From: CAZQYB01 sp964582985 | GTDB taxonomy: Bacteria > Planctomycetota > Phycisphaerae > Sedimentisphaerales > Anaerobacaceae | Assembly: GCA_964582985.1 (NCBI GenBank) | Contig: CAZOUM010000023.1 | Location: 1 to 41,669, forward strand | Reading direction: 5' to 3' | DNA: 41,669 nucleotides | Part shown: positions 23,554 to 32,137 of the stretch, one piece after another | Numbering within the stretch: the first letter of the stretch is position 1 | Layout: each line of letters starts with the position of its first letter | Notes under the pieces: model-generated | Seen by the model: the letters and a program-made list of their open reading frames with translations, nothing else | Told to the model about the DNA's origin: nothing | Databases searched by the model: none | Program-made: the position numbers and the translations under genes

Positions 23554-24633
23554 ATGTCAAACGAACAACATAGATTTATCGATGTGTTAGATGATATGTC
23601 CAACGGGAAAGATGTCTTTTTTCAGTTGGTGCATCATGTCCAGGACGTGATGACCGAAAACGTCAAGACGCTTACCCTGGACGATACCATAGAAGCGTCC
23701 CTTGGCTTTATGAAGGAGAACCGAGTTCGACACATACCTGTGATTGACAGCCCCACCGGAAAAGAAGGAAAACAATACTTCGTTGGTATTGTTTCTCAGA
23801 GAGATGTTTTCCGGCAAATATCTCCGTATGTGGGAAAAATCGGCGCGCTGGATTCAGACTTCAAGGCGCTAAAACAGCCGCTGGTACAAATCATCACCAG
23901 AAATCCAAAGTCCGTCTCACCGGAGACACCAATAGCCGAAGCGATTACCATCATGGTGGATAATCACATTGATATGTTACCTGTCCTCTCCGGCCAAGAT
24001 CTAACGGGAGTGGTTACATCCACAGACATATTAAAGCTCTTCGTAAGGCTCAGTGCTATCTGCCAGTTGTGCCGAAAGAAAGAAAAGAAGGTGCAAAGGA
24101 GACGTTTTATTGACCTGCTTTCCGGGAATTCAGAAAAGGCAATGGTTGGGCTCTCAACGGTGCTGCGGACCGTTGAAGATATTATGACTGAGCAAGTGGT
24201 TTCTTTAGAGCGGCAAGATACCACGGCCAAGGCGATGGAGGCTATGCAGGAAGGAAATTTCAGGCACGTGCCGATTGTAGAAAAGCAAAAAAGACTGGTA
24301 GGGATAGTCTCCGATAGAGACATTCTCCGACATCTTCCATTTCACAGCAAGCAATTCAAGCCGGAAACCAAGGTATTTCGGGCCAGGTTGTTCGACGTTA
24401 CACTAAGCGACCCGGCCAAACAGCAAGAACTCCATCACGTCATGAAGCGAGACGTAATTCACGTCTTACCGAACTGCGACTTCTATGATGCTGTGGAAAT
24501 GCTGTATGACATGAAGATAAGCTGTCTTCCGGTGACTGACGAGAAAAAAAACCTTCTTGGAATAGTTACTGTGACGGACGTGATGTGCGGATTGCTTGCT
24601 GTCTACGCGCTTTTTGATAAAACTAACTCCTGA
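23554..24633 (+). CDS. Protein with four CBS domains
   Basis: Cytoplasmic protein of 359 aa made of two CBS pairs: VQDVMTENVKTL...GIVSQRDVFRQI, IITRNPKSVSPETPI...GVVTSTDILKLF, VEDIMTEQVVSL...GIVSDRDILRHL, and HHVMKRDVIHVL...GIVTVTDVMCGL. CBS pairs bind adenine nucleotides or SAM and usually regulate partner proteins. No catalytic domain is attached. ATG at 23554 is chosen over an upstream in-frame TTG (23491) because AAAGGA lies 6 nt before it. It is flanked by long non-coding stretches, so it is probably a single-gene unit. Confidence 0.88.
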   Translation: MSNEQHRFIDVLDDMSNGKDVFFQLVHHVQDVMTENVKTLTLDDTIEASLGFMKENRVRHIPVIDSPTGKEGKQYFVGIVSQRDVFRQISPYVGKIGALDSDFKALKQPLVQIITRNPKSVSPETPIAEAITIMVDNHIDMLPVLSGQDLTGVVTSTDILKLFVRLSAICQLCRKKEKKVQRRRFIDLLSGNSEKAMVGLSTVLRTVEDIMTEQVVSLERQDTTAKAMEAMQEGNFRHVPIVEKQKRLVGIVSDRDILRHLPFHSKQFKPETKVFRARLFDVTLSDPAKQQELHHVMKRDVIHVLPNCDFYDAVEMLYDMKISCLPVTDEKKNLLGIVTVTDVMCGLLAVYALFDKTNS

Positions 24634-24792
24634 TTGACCCTATTTATCTGTAATTTTGCTCCACCCACGCTAAATTCAGCTCGACCTCGAATTGAACTTC
24701 GCAGGATACACACAAAGCTTAAAACAGCACATAAACATAATACATAAATTTTATGGGAAAAAGTAAAACCTACAAGTCTTATTATACATTAA

Positions 24793-24840
24793 GTGGGATT
24801 CACCCATAAACCGCATCGGGTTTACGGCCGTGAACCCCAC
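24793..24840. repeat. Two-layer hairpin downstream of CBS gene
   Basis: GTGGGATTCAC (24793-24803) pairs with GTGAACCCCAC (24830-24840) with one non-Watson-Crick position. Inside it, TAAACC (24807-24812) pairs with GGTTTA (24819-24824). There is no T-run, so it is not a standard terminator. From 24634 to 24792 nothing was recognised. Confidence 0.5.
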
Positions 24841-24852
24841 ATGGTTCATTGG

Positions 24853-24865
24853 CTCCCCGAGTAGG
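24853..24865 (+). repeat. att-like copy of tRNA-Asn 3' end
   Basis: CTCCCCGAGTAGG is identical to 25374-25386, the 3' end of the tRNA-Asn gene in the same orientation. It marks the far edge of a segment of about 520 bp that carries a GIY-YIG gene. Duplicated tRNA ends are the classical trace of integration, though 13 nt is short. Confidence 0.55.
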
Positions 24866-24870
24866 GCTCC

Positions 24871-24952
24871 CCCAGCACTTATTGTAGCAGGCTCCTGTCA
24901 CTTTATTACAAATCATCATTCATTCTTATGTTTTTTATCAATAAGTGCTGGG
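24871..24952. repeat. 14-bp perfect inverted repeat with 54-nt spacer
   Basis: CCCAGCACTTATTG (24871-24884) and CAATAAGTGCTGGG (24939-24952) are perfect inverted copies. They lie just inside the att-like copy and next to the GIY-YIG gene. They could be ends of a small element or arms of a folded RNA. Confidence 0.65.
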
Positions 24953-25048
24953 TAGAACCCCTCGCTCAGCTTCGCTAACGCTCAACATCGCTCCCCATAG
25001 GGGCTCTGCCCCTCTGGCGTTCCCCTTCGACTTCGCTCAGGGTCACTG

Positions 25049-25276
25049 TTACCCCGACGACTTTCTTCTACTTTCGATTAAGGCATGCTTCTTTAATCGT
25101 GACCAGCATTTAATTTCTTTTTCCCTTTGGGCAGCCTGGAATTTATCAGAGAATGTTTCTGTATACAACAATCGAGGATTACCGTGCTGGCGGAGACGGT
25201 TGTTTAGGTCGGTGGTAATTCCGGTGTAGTATTTGCCATTCTTTTCGATGATGTACAGGTACCACATATTAGTCAT
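25049..25276 (-). CDS. Small GIY-YIG domain protein
   Basis: Protein of 75 aa of the GIY-YIG (YhbQ/UPF0213-like) nuclease fold: WYLYIIEKNGKYYTGITTDLNNRLRQH at the N-terminus (the two YI and YTG strands and the catalytic Arg), then LLYTETFSDKFQAAQREKEIK with the acidic metal-binding Glu, and WSRLKKHALI. It is shorter than usual because about ten residues after RLRQH are missing. ATG at 25276. It is enclosed by palindromic DNA and a tRNA-derived duplication, a setting in which such single-domain nucleases often look mobile. Confidence 0.8.
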   Translation of the reverse strand: MTNMWYLYIIEKNGKYYTGITTDLNNRLRQHGNPRLLYTETFSDKFQAAQREKEIKCWSRLKKHALIESRRKSSG

Positions 25277-25340
25277 TGAGTAGGGCTTCCTTCGCGACGA
25301 AGTCGCTCAGGATAAACTCACAAGGTCCGAGCCTATCGAA

Positions 25341-25377
25341 GGAGTTTCAGGAGGGGCACAAGCCCCCCTGAAACTCC
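25341..25377. repeat. Very stable hairpin abutting tRNA-Asn
   Basis: Arms 25341-25357 and 25362-25377 (starting GGAGTTTCAGG and ending CCTGAAACTCC) pair over 16 bp with one bulged A and a 4-nt loop. It overlaps the last four bases of the tRNA gene. It may help end transcription or 3' processing on the minus strand, but no T-run follows. Confidence 0.65.
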
Positions 25378-25446
25378 CCGAGTAGGACTCGAACCTACAA
25401 CCTAGCGGTTAACAGCCGCTCGCTCTACCAGTTGAGCTATCGGGGA
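25374..25446 (-). tRNA. tRNA-Asn (GTT)
   Basis: 73-nt cloverleaf on the minus strand: acceptor TCCCCGA/TCGGGGA, D-arm GCTC/GAGC, anticodon arm AGCGG-CTGTTAA-CCGCT with anticodon GTT, and T-arm GTAGG-TTCGAGT-CCTAC, discriminator G. CCA is not encoded. Confidence 0.97.
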
Positions 25447-25461
25447 ACGGTCAACTACTAA

Positions 25462-25683
25462 TCAATACCTTGTACCCCAAAAATTGTCTTCGCCCAAATT
25501 ACCATACATCATTATCCTAATCTCTGCAAGATTGTCAAGCTGCGCTTTCTTCAAGCCGATATTACAAAAAAGCATCGTGGTTCCGGACCAAGTAGCGACC
25601 GTAGTAAAGTCTGATGGGCGTGCAAAACCTGATTGAACCAGCTTGCAGTCCGTGTAAAATCCATGTAAAAATAGCTTTTTCAT
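25462..25683 (-). CDS. Possible small protein upstream of tRNA-Asn
   Basis: Open frame of 73 aa from ATG at 25683, with a weak ribosome site. It contains SDFTTVATWSGTTMLFCNIGLKK and no motif I know. It occupies most of the gap between the tRNA and the kinase gene and is transcribed away from the kinase. It could be chance. Confidence 0.3.
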   Translation of the reverse strand: MKKLFLHGFYTDCKLVQSGFARPSDFTTVATWSGTTMLFCNIGLKKAQLDNLAEIRIMMYGNLGEDNFWGTRY

Positions 25684-25801
25684 TGGCGTTTCTTTTGCAA
25701 AATTGCATAATTTTAACGGAACACAAGGCCGGTTTAGCGCATCTTATAATAGATGGCGAAATATCGGCAAATGGTTGGATTTTTGGGTTACTGTTGAAAA
25801 T

Positions 25802-26671
25802 ATGGCTAAAGATTTACTCGATGTCGGCGGTTTTACCATACTAAAGCGCATCGGAACCGGTGCCCGCAGCACAATCTATATGGCAACCGACCACGAGGAC
25901 GATACCTACGTCGCCTTAAAACGCGTTATCTTCGAAAGGCCCGAAGACGCAAGAGTCTTTGAGCAGGTCGAAACCGAATACAAGGTTGCTCGGCGCATTG
26001 ACCATCCCTATGTCCGCAAGTGCAACAAACTAATAAAAACACGCCGTTTGTTTAAAGTGAGAGAGTTGCTGCTTTCGATGGAATACTTCGATGGCCAGTC
26101 TCTTGAGGATGGTCCAACCCTGAGTTTGGTAGATGTCTTGCTTGTATTCAGAATGGTCGCCGATGGCCTCAATGCTATGCATCACCAGGGATTTATTCAC
26201 TGCGACATAAAACCCAATAACATCCTTATGGCCAGGTCCGGCTCCATCAAAATTATTGACCTTGGCCAGAGCTGCAGAATCGGCACCATCAAGCCCCGCA
26301 TACAGGGCACGCCAGACTATATTGCTCCTGAGCAGGTCAGACGTAAGCCCCTTGGCCCGAAAACAGACATCTTCAATCTTGGCGCAACTATGTACTGGGC
26401 CCTTACCGGTCAAAACATCCCTACTCTGATACCCAAAAAAGAGGACGGCCCCGGCCTTGTTATCCCAAAAAATTGCCCCGCACCCCACGAAATAAGAAAA
26501 AAAGTTCCGATAGGGGTCTCCAAACTTGTAATGGACTGCGTAAAAGACAATCCTGCGGAACGACCACGCAATATGATGACGGTCACCTCGAGACTTGACC
26601 TGATTATACACAGTATACTGGGCGACAAACTAAGACCTAATAAGAATAGAGATGCCGCAAACAATAATTGA
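25802..26671 (+). CDS. Serine/threonine protein kinase
   Basis: Hanks-type kinase of about 289 aa, phosphorylating proteins in the cytoplasm; no membrane segment or sensor domain. Motifs: G-loop GTGARSTI (18-25), ATP lysine K40 in VALK, catalytic loop HCDIKPNN (133-140), Mg-binding DLG (153-155, in place of DFG), and APE with GTPDYIAPEQ. The HRD Arg is Cys, a class often independent of activation-loop phosphorylation. ATG at 25802 is preferred over the frame's upstream ATG at 25703 because homology begins there, though the ribosome site is weak. The end overlaps the phosphatase gene by 20 nt. Confidence 0.92.
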   Translation: MAKDLLDVGGFTILKRIGTGARSTIYMATDHEDDTYVALKRVIFERPEDARVFEQVETEYKVARRIDHPYVRKCNKLIKTRRLFKVRELLLSMEYFDGQSLEDGPTLSLVDVLLVFRMVADGLNAMHHQGFIHCDIKPNNILMARSGSIKIIDLGQSCRIGTIKPRIQGTPDYIAPEQVRRKPLGPKTDIFNLGATMYWALTGQNIPTLIPKKEDGPGLVIPKNCPAPHEIRKKVPIGVSKLVMDCVKDNPAERPRNMMTVTSRLDLIIHSILGDKLRPNKNRDAANNN

Positions 26672-27500
26672 TTTGCTACACAAGGGCGTAGAAGCCAACA
26701 AGGCCGATGCGTTCCGAAAGGGCAATTTGATTCATTTGCCCCCTGAAGGCCGTCTGGTCGCAACCGGCGATATTCACGGACATCGGCGAAACTTCGAAAA
26801 GATAACCGCCTTTGCCGGCCTCCATAACAATCCCGATACGCACATCGTCCTGCAGGAAATAATCCACGGAGGTCCCGAGAATTCCGAAGGCGGTTGCTTG
26901 TCCTACGAACTGTTGTTCGACGCTGTCCGTTACAAATTAAACTTTCCCGACCGAGTCCACATCATTATGGGAAATCATGATGCCGCATGTATTAGTAACA
27001 GCAAAGTGATGAAAAATGGCAAAGAAATGACCAGGTCAATGCAGTCTGCTTTGGACAAACAATTCCAGCAGAGCAGCACCGACGTCAAAATGGCCATAAA
27101 GCAATTTTTATTTTCCCAACCGCTGGCCGTCAAGTGCGACAACAGAATATGGATGTCACATTCGCTTCCAGACGACCGTTTCGTTGATAAATTTGACCCG
27201 CACATCTTGGAGAAGCAATTGAAAGTCGAGGACTGTAGAAGACCGGGCTCGGCCCATCTTCTAATCTGGGGACGAAAACACACTCCGCCCCTGCTCGACA
27301 AAATGGCCGGACTGTTTGACGTTGACATCTTTATACTCGGTCATCAGCCCCAACAAACCGGATGGAAACGGGCCGGCCAAAATCTTATTATAATCGCCTC
27401 CGACCATAGTCATGGTTGCCTACTTCCCATTGACCTCGCAAAATCTTATACTATTGAGCAGCTAATCGACTCAATAGTGCCGTTGGCTTCTTTATACTAA
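26652..27500 (+). CDS. PPP-like metallophosphoesterase, kinase partner
   Basis: Protein of 282 aa with the metal-site motifs GDIHGH (39-44) and GNHD (107-110) and C-terminal histidines (MSHSLPD, LGHQPQ, SDHSHG) of the calcineurin-like fold. The middle motif GDxxDRG of PPP phosphatases is replaced by LQEIIHGGP, so the bridging Asp is apparently Glu. Overlap of 20 nt with the kinase gene implies coupled expression, and it likely removes phosphates placed by that kinase or by others. Other phosphoesterase substrates cannot be excluded. Confidence 0.85.
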   Translation: MPQTIIDLLHKGVEANKADAFRKGNLIHLPPEGRLVATGDIHGHRRNFEKITAFAGLHNNPDTHIVLQEIIHGGPENSEGGCLSYELLFDAVRYKLNFPDRVHIIMGNHDAACISNSKVMKNGKEMTRSMQSALDKQFQQSSTDVKMAIKQFLFSQPLAVKCDNRIWMSHSLPDDRFVDKFDPHILEKQLKVEDCRRPGSAHLLIWGRKHTPPLLDKMAGLFDVDIFILGHQPQQTGWKRAGQNLIIIASDHSHGCLLPIDLAKSYTIEQLIDSIVPLASLY

Positions 27501-27523
27501 CAGCTTTATCGCGTTAAAGCTGT
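27500..27523 (+). repeat. 9-bp hairpin at end of phosphatase gene
   Basis: ACAGCTTTA (27500-27508) and TAAAGCTGT (27515-27523) pair perfectly around a 6-nt loop, directly at the stop codon. No T-run follows, so it may stabilise the mRNA end or attenuate read-through into the glycosyltransferase gene. Confidence 0.5.
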
Positions 27524-27577
27524 CCTATAGACGCAAAGCCATAGACAGGCATAAGGGTCGCAATACGAGATACAAAA

Positions 27578-28831
27578 ATGGATTGGTATCGCTACATAGC
27601 CCTGCTGGCAATTTTGTCACAACTGGTTTTCCTGTTCTGCGTATATCGAAACCACCACTACGCACTGTCCAAATACAAGAGAAAGCGAACAGTGTGCAGG
27701 CCGCGGGCCGTCCTTATCGTGCCGTGCAAGGGCTTGGATTCAAACTTCCAAAAAAATATCAGCTCCTTGTTCTATCAGGACCACGAAAACTATCTACTGT
27801 GGTTTGTCGTTGCCGAGAAGTCAGACCCTGCCTACGCCGAGCTATCCGTGCTGAAAAACCAATTAAGCCAAAATTCAAAGGCTCAAGACGTTCAGGTCTT
27901 TGTCGCAGGTCCCGTTAGAGATTCCAAAGAGTCCAGGAATAACAGGCAAAAAGGCAGGATTTCTAACGTGGCAGGTCAGGGACAATCTTGTAGTCAAAAA
28001 ATTCACAATCTGCTCTACTGCTACGAGAGAGTTGGTGATGACGTCGAGGTTCTGGCCTTTGCCGATTCCGACGTTTGTTTGCGCAGCGATTGGCTCAGCC
28101 ACATCGTTTATCCCCTCAGGCAACCTAAGAACGGTGCCGCCAGCGGCTATCGTTGGTTCATACCCCAGAAAAATAATCTCGCAACATTGGCTTTATCGGC
28201 GGTGAACGCCAAGGTCGCCCAATTGCTCGGCAACAGCCGTTTCAATCAAGCCTGGGGCGGGTCTATGGCCATCCGTGTTGAGACCTTCCGCCGGCTGGGC
28301 CTCGACAAAATCTGGCCAAAAGTCTTAAGCGATGATTTATCGCTTAGCTATGCCGTCAAAAAAGCTGGTTTGAAAATTGCGTTCGTTCCTGCCTGCTTAG
28401 TCGCTTCTTACGAATCTACAACTTGGCCAAAGCTTTTTGAATTTGGCCGGCGCCAATTTCTGATTACCCGCGTAAGCGCACCGAAAGCCTGGTGGTTTGG
28501 ACTGTGCAGCAGCCTGTATTCGGTATTAGGGCTATGGGCAGGCGCAACCCTCGCAGTCTACGCCGCAGTGATTGGAGAGAAAAATCTGCCTCTTTTTGCC
28601 GCCGTACCCATCTTCTTCTTTGCGAGTCAGTTGGTCAGCGCGACGCTGCGACAGGCAATGATCGCTAAAGTACTTAAGGAAGATTTACCGAAAATGAAAG
28701 CTGCTGCTGTTGCTGACATTTTCTTATCGTGGCTTTGGTCACTGCTGCTGTTGTCTTTTATTCTTTCATCGGCCTTCGGCCGGACCGTCTGCTGGCGAGG
28801 AATACGCTATAAACTCACAGGCCCCCACTGA
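27578..28831 (+). CDS. Membrane glycosyltransferase, family 2 (GT21/HpnI-like)
   Basis: Protein of 417 aa with an N-terminal membrane helix (residues 5-23), a GT-A domain, and two or three C-terminal helices (VLGLWAGATLAVYAAVI, LPLFAAVPIFFFASQLV, IFLSWLWSLLLLSFIL). The donor-binding ADSDVC is the DxD motif. AWGGSMAIR and SDDLSLSYAVKKAG are acceptor/catalytic-Asp regions like those of ceramide glucosyltransferase and HpnI, and FGRRQFLITR stands at the QxxRW position. It probably glycosylates a lipid at the inner membrane. ATG at 27578; there is no clear ribosome site. It may share a transcript with the kinase and phosphatase genes. Confidence 0.85.
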   Translation: MDWYRYIALLAILSQLVFLFCVYRNHHYALSKYKRKRTVCRPRAVLIVPCKGLDSNFQKNISSLFYQDHENYLLWFVVAEKSDPAYAELSVLKNQLSQNSKAQDVQVFVAGPVRDSKESRNNRQKGRISNVAGQGQSCSQKIHNLLYCYERVGDDVEVLAFADSDVCLRSDWLSHIVYPLRQPKNGAASGYRWFIPQKNNLATLALSAVNAKVAQLLGNSRFNQAWGGSMAIRVETFRRLGLDKIWPKVLSDDLSLSYAVKKAGLKIAFVPACLVASYESTTWPKLFEFGRRQFLITRVSAPKAWWFGLCSSLYSVLGLWAGATLAVYAAVIGEKNLPLFAAVPIFFFASQLVSATLRQAMIAKVLKEDLPKMKAAAVADIFLSWLWSLLLLSFILSSAFGRTVCWRGIRYKLTGPH

Positions 28832-28891
28832 AACGCTCATCCTTGGTTACAACAAATAATAGCATAACACAGCAGGAAAATACCTCTAATA

Positions 28892-29953
28892 TCAACCACT
28901 CCCTAATTGTTGTTCTATCTCGGCAATATCGCTATCAGGCTTACCAACCAGATATATCTTGTTTTTGCCGCTGCGTTTGGCCTCCAGAAGCGCCTTGTCC
29001 GCCTGCTGAAAAAGTTCCTCAATAGTTGAACCATCTCGCGGGAAGCTCGCCAGCCCCCCACTTATTGCCAAAATCCCTTTACCAGCCGGGCCCAGCAAAT
29101 GTAATTCGGCGTTCTCCAACTCTTTTCTAAATCGCTCCGCTATGAAGATCGCCTCATTAGGATGACCAGCCGTTGCCGAGCGCCTCTCAGCTTGGCGGTC
29201 AACTGATTTCCTTCTGGGGTCATCCCAAAAAACAACAGCGAACTCATCGCCGCCAATTCTCCCCACAACATCGTGTTGCCGACAGCAGCGCTGCATCAAC
29301 ACCGCCGCCTGTTTCAAAACTTTGTCCCCCGCCGGATGACCGTAAACATCGTTGTAATGCTTGAAGTTATCAATATCGAAAATAAGCAGCGTCACCATCC
29401 CCCCCTTTTTCTTCGTGTATTCCATGATCTGTCTGGAAAATTCCCATGTGTATCTTCTGTTCTTCAAGCCCGTCAAATCATCTTCAGTAGCCAATTTTTC
29501 CAGCTGTTTTATCTTCATCGCGGCCGTTGCGTCGGTGACGACCGCTGCACCTGCTTCGGTTACCTGCTTGCCGTTTGGCAGTACAACGGATTCGTAGAAT
29601 CTACTTGTCTCAATTGGACATATCAAATAATCGTCCGCAGCACTTGTACCATCCGAAGCCTGGCCAACCAGTTGCATCGCCAACGGCTCCTCAGGCATTT
29701 GCGCAAGCAGAACAATTCTCACATCGCTATTCGCCTGCCTCAATGTCCGCAGAGCTGAATTTAATTTACCCGACAAGCCCGACATTACGACAGCGATAGT
29801 TGCAAAGCTATTTTTCGCGGCTGCACTGATCGCAGCACGCATATCGCCGCACACTTCGCAGGGCAGTTGACCGACAGCATCGGCGTCCAAAAACGCTCTA
29901 TCGACATCCCCTATGAGCAAAACTCTGTGAGCCACTGTATCGGACGTTTTCAT
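28892..29953 (-). CDS. Diguanylate cyclase (GGDEF) with receiver-like N-terminus
   Basis: Makes cyclic di-GMP. The GGDEF domain (about residues 150-335) has DDLTGLKNRRY, DIDNFKHYNDVYGH, and GGDEF (234-238) intact. An RxxD inhibitory site (R225-D228) stands five residues before it, so product feedback is expected. A basic insertion (RRKSVDRQAERRS) follows the active site. Residues 8-125 resemble a receiver domain but lack a convincing phospho-acceptor pattern. ATG at 29953, weak ribosome site. It converges with the glycosyltransferase gene (60 nt apart). Confidence 0.92.
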   Translation of the reverse strand: MKTSDTVAHRVLLIGDVDRAFLDADAVGQLPCEVCGDMRAAISAAAKNSFATIAVVMSGLSGKLNSALRTLRQANSDVRIVLLAQMPEEPLAMQLVGQASDGTSAADDYLICPIETSRFYESVVLPNGKQVTEAGAAVVTDATAAMKIKQLEKLATEDDLTGLKNRRYTWEFSRQIMEYTKKKGGMVTLLIFDIDNFKHYNDVYGHPAGDKVLKQAAVLMQRCCRQHDVVGRIGGDEFAVVFWDDPRRKSVDRQAERRSATAGHPNEAIFIAERFRKELENAELHLLGPAGKGILAISGGLASFPRDGSTIEELFQQADKALLEAKRSGKNKIYLVGKPDSDIAEIEQQLGSG

Positions 29954-30199
29954 CTATTCAAAATCCCTATAGACTGCCCACTTCGGCCTTGGTGCTACGA
30001 ACCCCATCCTTGCTGAAGACCGATGAACCACTGTTATTTTTTGTGATAATCAAGCGGGGTGCCTATGACAAAAGGACCCCAAAAACCTCAGAGACTGCTT
30101 AATTATCGGCCTTTATCATACCATAAATTCTCAGAAAAGTCAAGCCCAAGCACCCGGCTTGCGGCCACCGAGACAGCCAAGACTCGAAAAACAATGCAT

Positions 30200-32068
30200 C
30201 TACTCGACCGTCGGAAGGTTCGCCAAGAGCTTTTTGGCCTGCTCAGTAAAAATGCTGTCCGCATATAAACCAATGAATCTGGTCAGAATTGCTCGTGTTT
30301 CCCTGAGATTCTTTTTCCACCGCTCCAAATCTGATTCACCCTGCTGGTGCCACATATTCTTCTTCAAAAGGGCCAATTCGTAAAGTGCCTCTATGCCCCC
30401 ATCTTTGCTCTCGAACTGCTCATGCAGTTGGCCCAGCATTTCAGCCCGGCGTTGCTCATCGGCAACAAGTTTCGTCTTGGCCAACAAAATATTATCACGC
30501 AAAGGTGCGTTCTCGCTCATCTCGTTCAACAATTCGTCGAGGCGTTGCTCGTAATCGGGGGCGTGGTGGTTCAGCATAACAAATCTTGCCAGATGCCCGG
30601 CTGATGTGGGGCCGTTGGTTCGATTTTCCGAACTTATTAAACTGCGCAGGTGACCCAATCTTCGCTGCAATTCCGTTAGCTTGGATACCGTCATTGCCGA
30701 ATCAGCCGGCGGACGAAACCGGCCAAAAAATGAATCACTCTGTCCCTGTTTCGCCTCAAGAAGTTTCAATTGCTCAGCCGCCATCGTTTGGGCCTTCGCA
30801 AGATGCTCGTCCGCCTGCTCAAATCTGCGCTCACCGGCCAAATGTTTTGCAATCCGCCAACGTGCCTCAATCGACTCTGGGCTATTGCCGAAATCCTGGT
30901 ACAGCAGCCACCATGTTGGCCGGGACCTCTCGTACGGATAGTCACCGTAGAAATGCAAAATCTCTTTTTGCCCCAGCATCTCTACGTCGGGACTATATTC
31001 GCTCAGAAGTGCTTTATAGTAAAGCGCTATAGGCATACGACGACTTTGTGGTCGCCGGTTTATAAACGAATCATACTGTTCAAAAAGCCTGCCTTTCTTA
31101 TCCTGGTACTTTAACTCCGGCCCAACTATGAACCAGCTCGGCCAACGGTCGAATCTCAACTGAGTCTGGATTTTCTCTTTTAGTTTCCCACGCAGCGCTA
31201 TCGGCTCGGTAGGATAGAAAGAGCCTGCCAGATATTTTCTGACAACAGGATTCGCAATCGTTTCATCCAGTGCCTTTGTTATGCTGTGACAGTGAAACTC
31301 CTCTGTCAGTTCGGGATTATTCTTGGTTATATAGAGTTGATAGTCTAATTCATCAAAGCCTATTCTTATTTCAAAGGTCACAATAGCCAGCAAAAGGAAA
31401 ACGCAGGTAAACGTCCAGACCAGCCCAGGCCGATAACGTGTAAAATGCCCTATACCCAAAACGAGTCCCGCTATACCTAAACCAATAAGCCAGGCACAAA
31501 TCCAGGGCGCAAAGGAAAATCCCCACTCAATAGGGTCCGCCCCCTTTACCACACCAAAGAATCCCCAGTAAATAAGCTGGGGCGCGGTGCATAACACTAT
31601 TGCAATAAAGCGCGACCGAAAGCGAAGTGGACGACAAGCCACGGCAAAGCAACTCACAAAAATGCAAAACGCAAATCCCGGTAAATTTGCCAAAAAAACC
31701 ACCGCCAATACGAAAATCAAACTATACTGGAAGCTCAAAAGTTGTGATATCAACACCGGAACTATCGCCAAAATACCCATAAACAGCCCTAAAACAAGAA
31801 TCTGCCAGGGATACTCGAATATACTAACGCCGGTCGTAATAGACTGACCCAAACGCCAAAATCTTGGGAAAATCAAGGCTTGAAAACTGAAAGACCAGAA
31901 TACGCCCGTCACTATCTTCGACCAGAAAAGGCAGCTTAAACCAAAAGCCGCAACAGCAAACAGCCAGAATCTTTGGACGTTCTTATGGCTGTAGTGCAGC
32001 GTGGGACCGACGGTCAGAAAAGACTTCGAGGCTACTTTTGGCGTCTTTTTCGTCTGTTTATCATCCAT
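30200..32068 (-). CDS. Large membrane protein with helical C-terminal domain
   Basis: About 622 aa. The first half has seven or eight hydrophobic segments (for example WLFAVAAFGLSCLFW, ILVLGLFMGILAIVPVLI, LIFVLAVVFLANLPGFAFC, WICAWLIGLGIAGLVLGIG, TFTCVFLLLAIVTFEI). The second half is soluble and TPR-like (EARWRIAKHLAGERRFEQADEHLAKA and later helices up to FTEQAKKLLANL). Function not recognised; an envelope scaffold is plausible. The start is taken as ATG at 32068, since GAGGTGAGG lies just upstream; ATG at 32098 is the alternative. It ends 246 nt from the cyclase gene start; nothing was recognised between. Confidence 0.75.
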   Translation of the reverse strand: MDDKQTKKTPKVASKSFLTVGPTLHYSHKNVQRFWLFAVAAFGLSCLFWSKIVTGVFWSFSFQALIFPRFWRLGQSITTGVSIFEYPWQILVLGLFMGILAIVPVLISQLLSFQYSLIFVLAVVFLANLPGFAFCIFVSCFAVACRPLRFRSRFIAIVLCTAPQLIYWGFFGVVKGADPIEWGFSFAPWICAWLIGLGIAGLVLGIGHFTRYRPGLVWTFTCVFLLLAIVTFEIRIGFDELDYQLYITKNNPELTEEFHCHSITKALDETIANPVVRKYLAGSFYPTEPIALRGKLKEKIQTQLRFDRWPSWFIVGPELKYQDKKGRLFEQYDSFINRRPQSRRMPIALYYKALLSEYSPDVEMLGQKEILHFYGDYPYERSRPTWWLLYQDFGNSPESIEARWRIAKHLAGERRFEQADEHLAKAQTMAAEQLKLLEAKQGQSDSFFGRFRPPADSAMTVSKLTELQRRLGHLRSLISSENRTNGPTSAGHLARFVMLNHHAPDYEQRLDELLNEMSENAPLRDNILLAKTKLVADEQRRAEMLGQLHEQFESKDGGIEALYELALLKKNMWHQQGESDLERWKKNLRETRAILTRFIGLYADSIFTEQAKKLLANLPTVE

Positions 32069-32137
32069 AAGCCTCACCTCGCCGGGTGTGTGTCGCATCG
32101 CGCAGAATCAATTACGCAATACACAATACGAGTTCGG

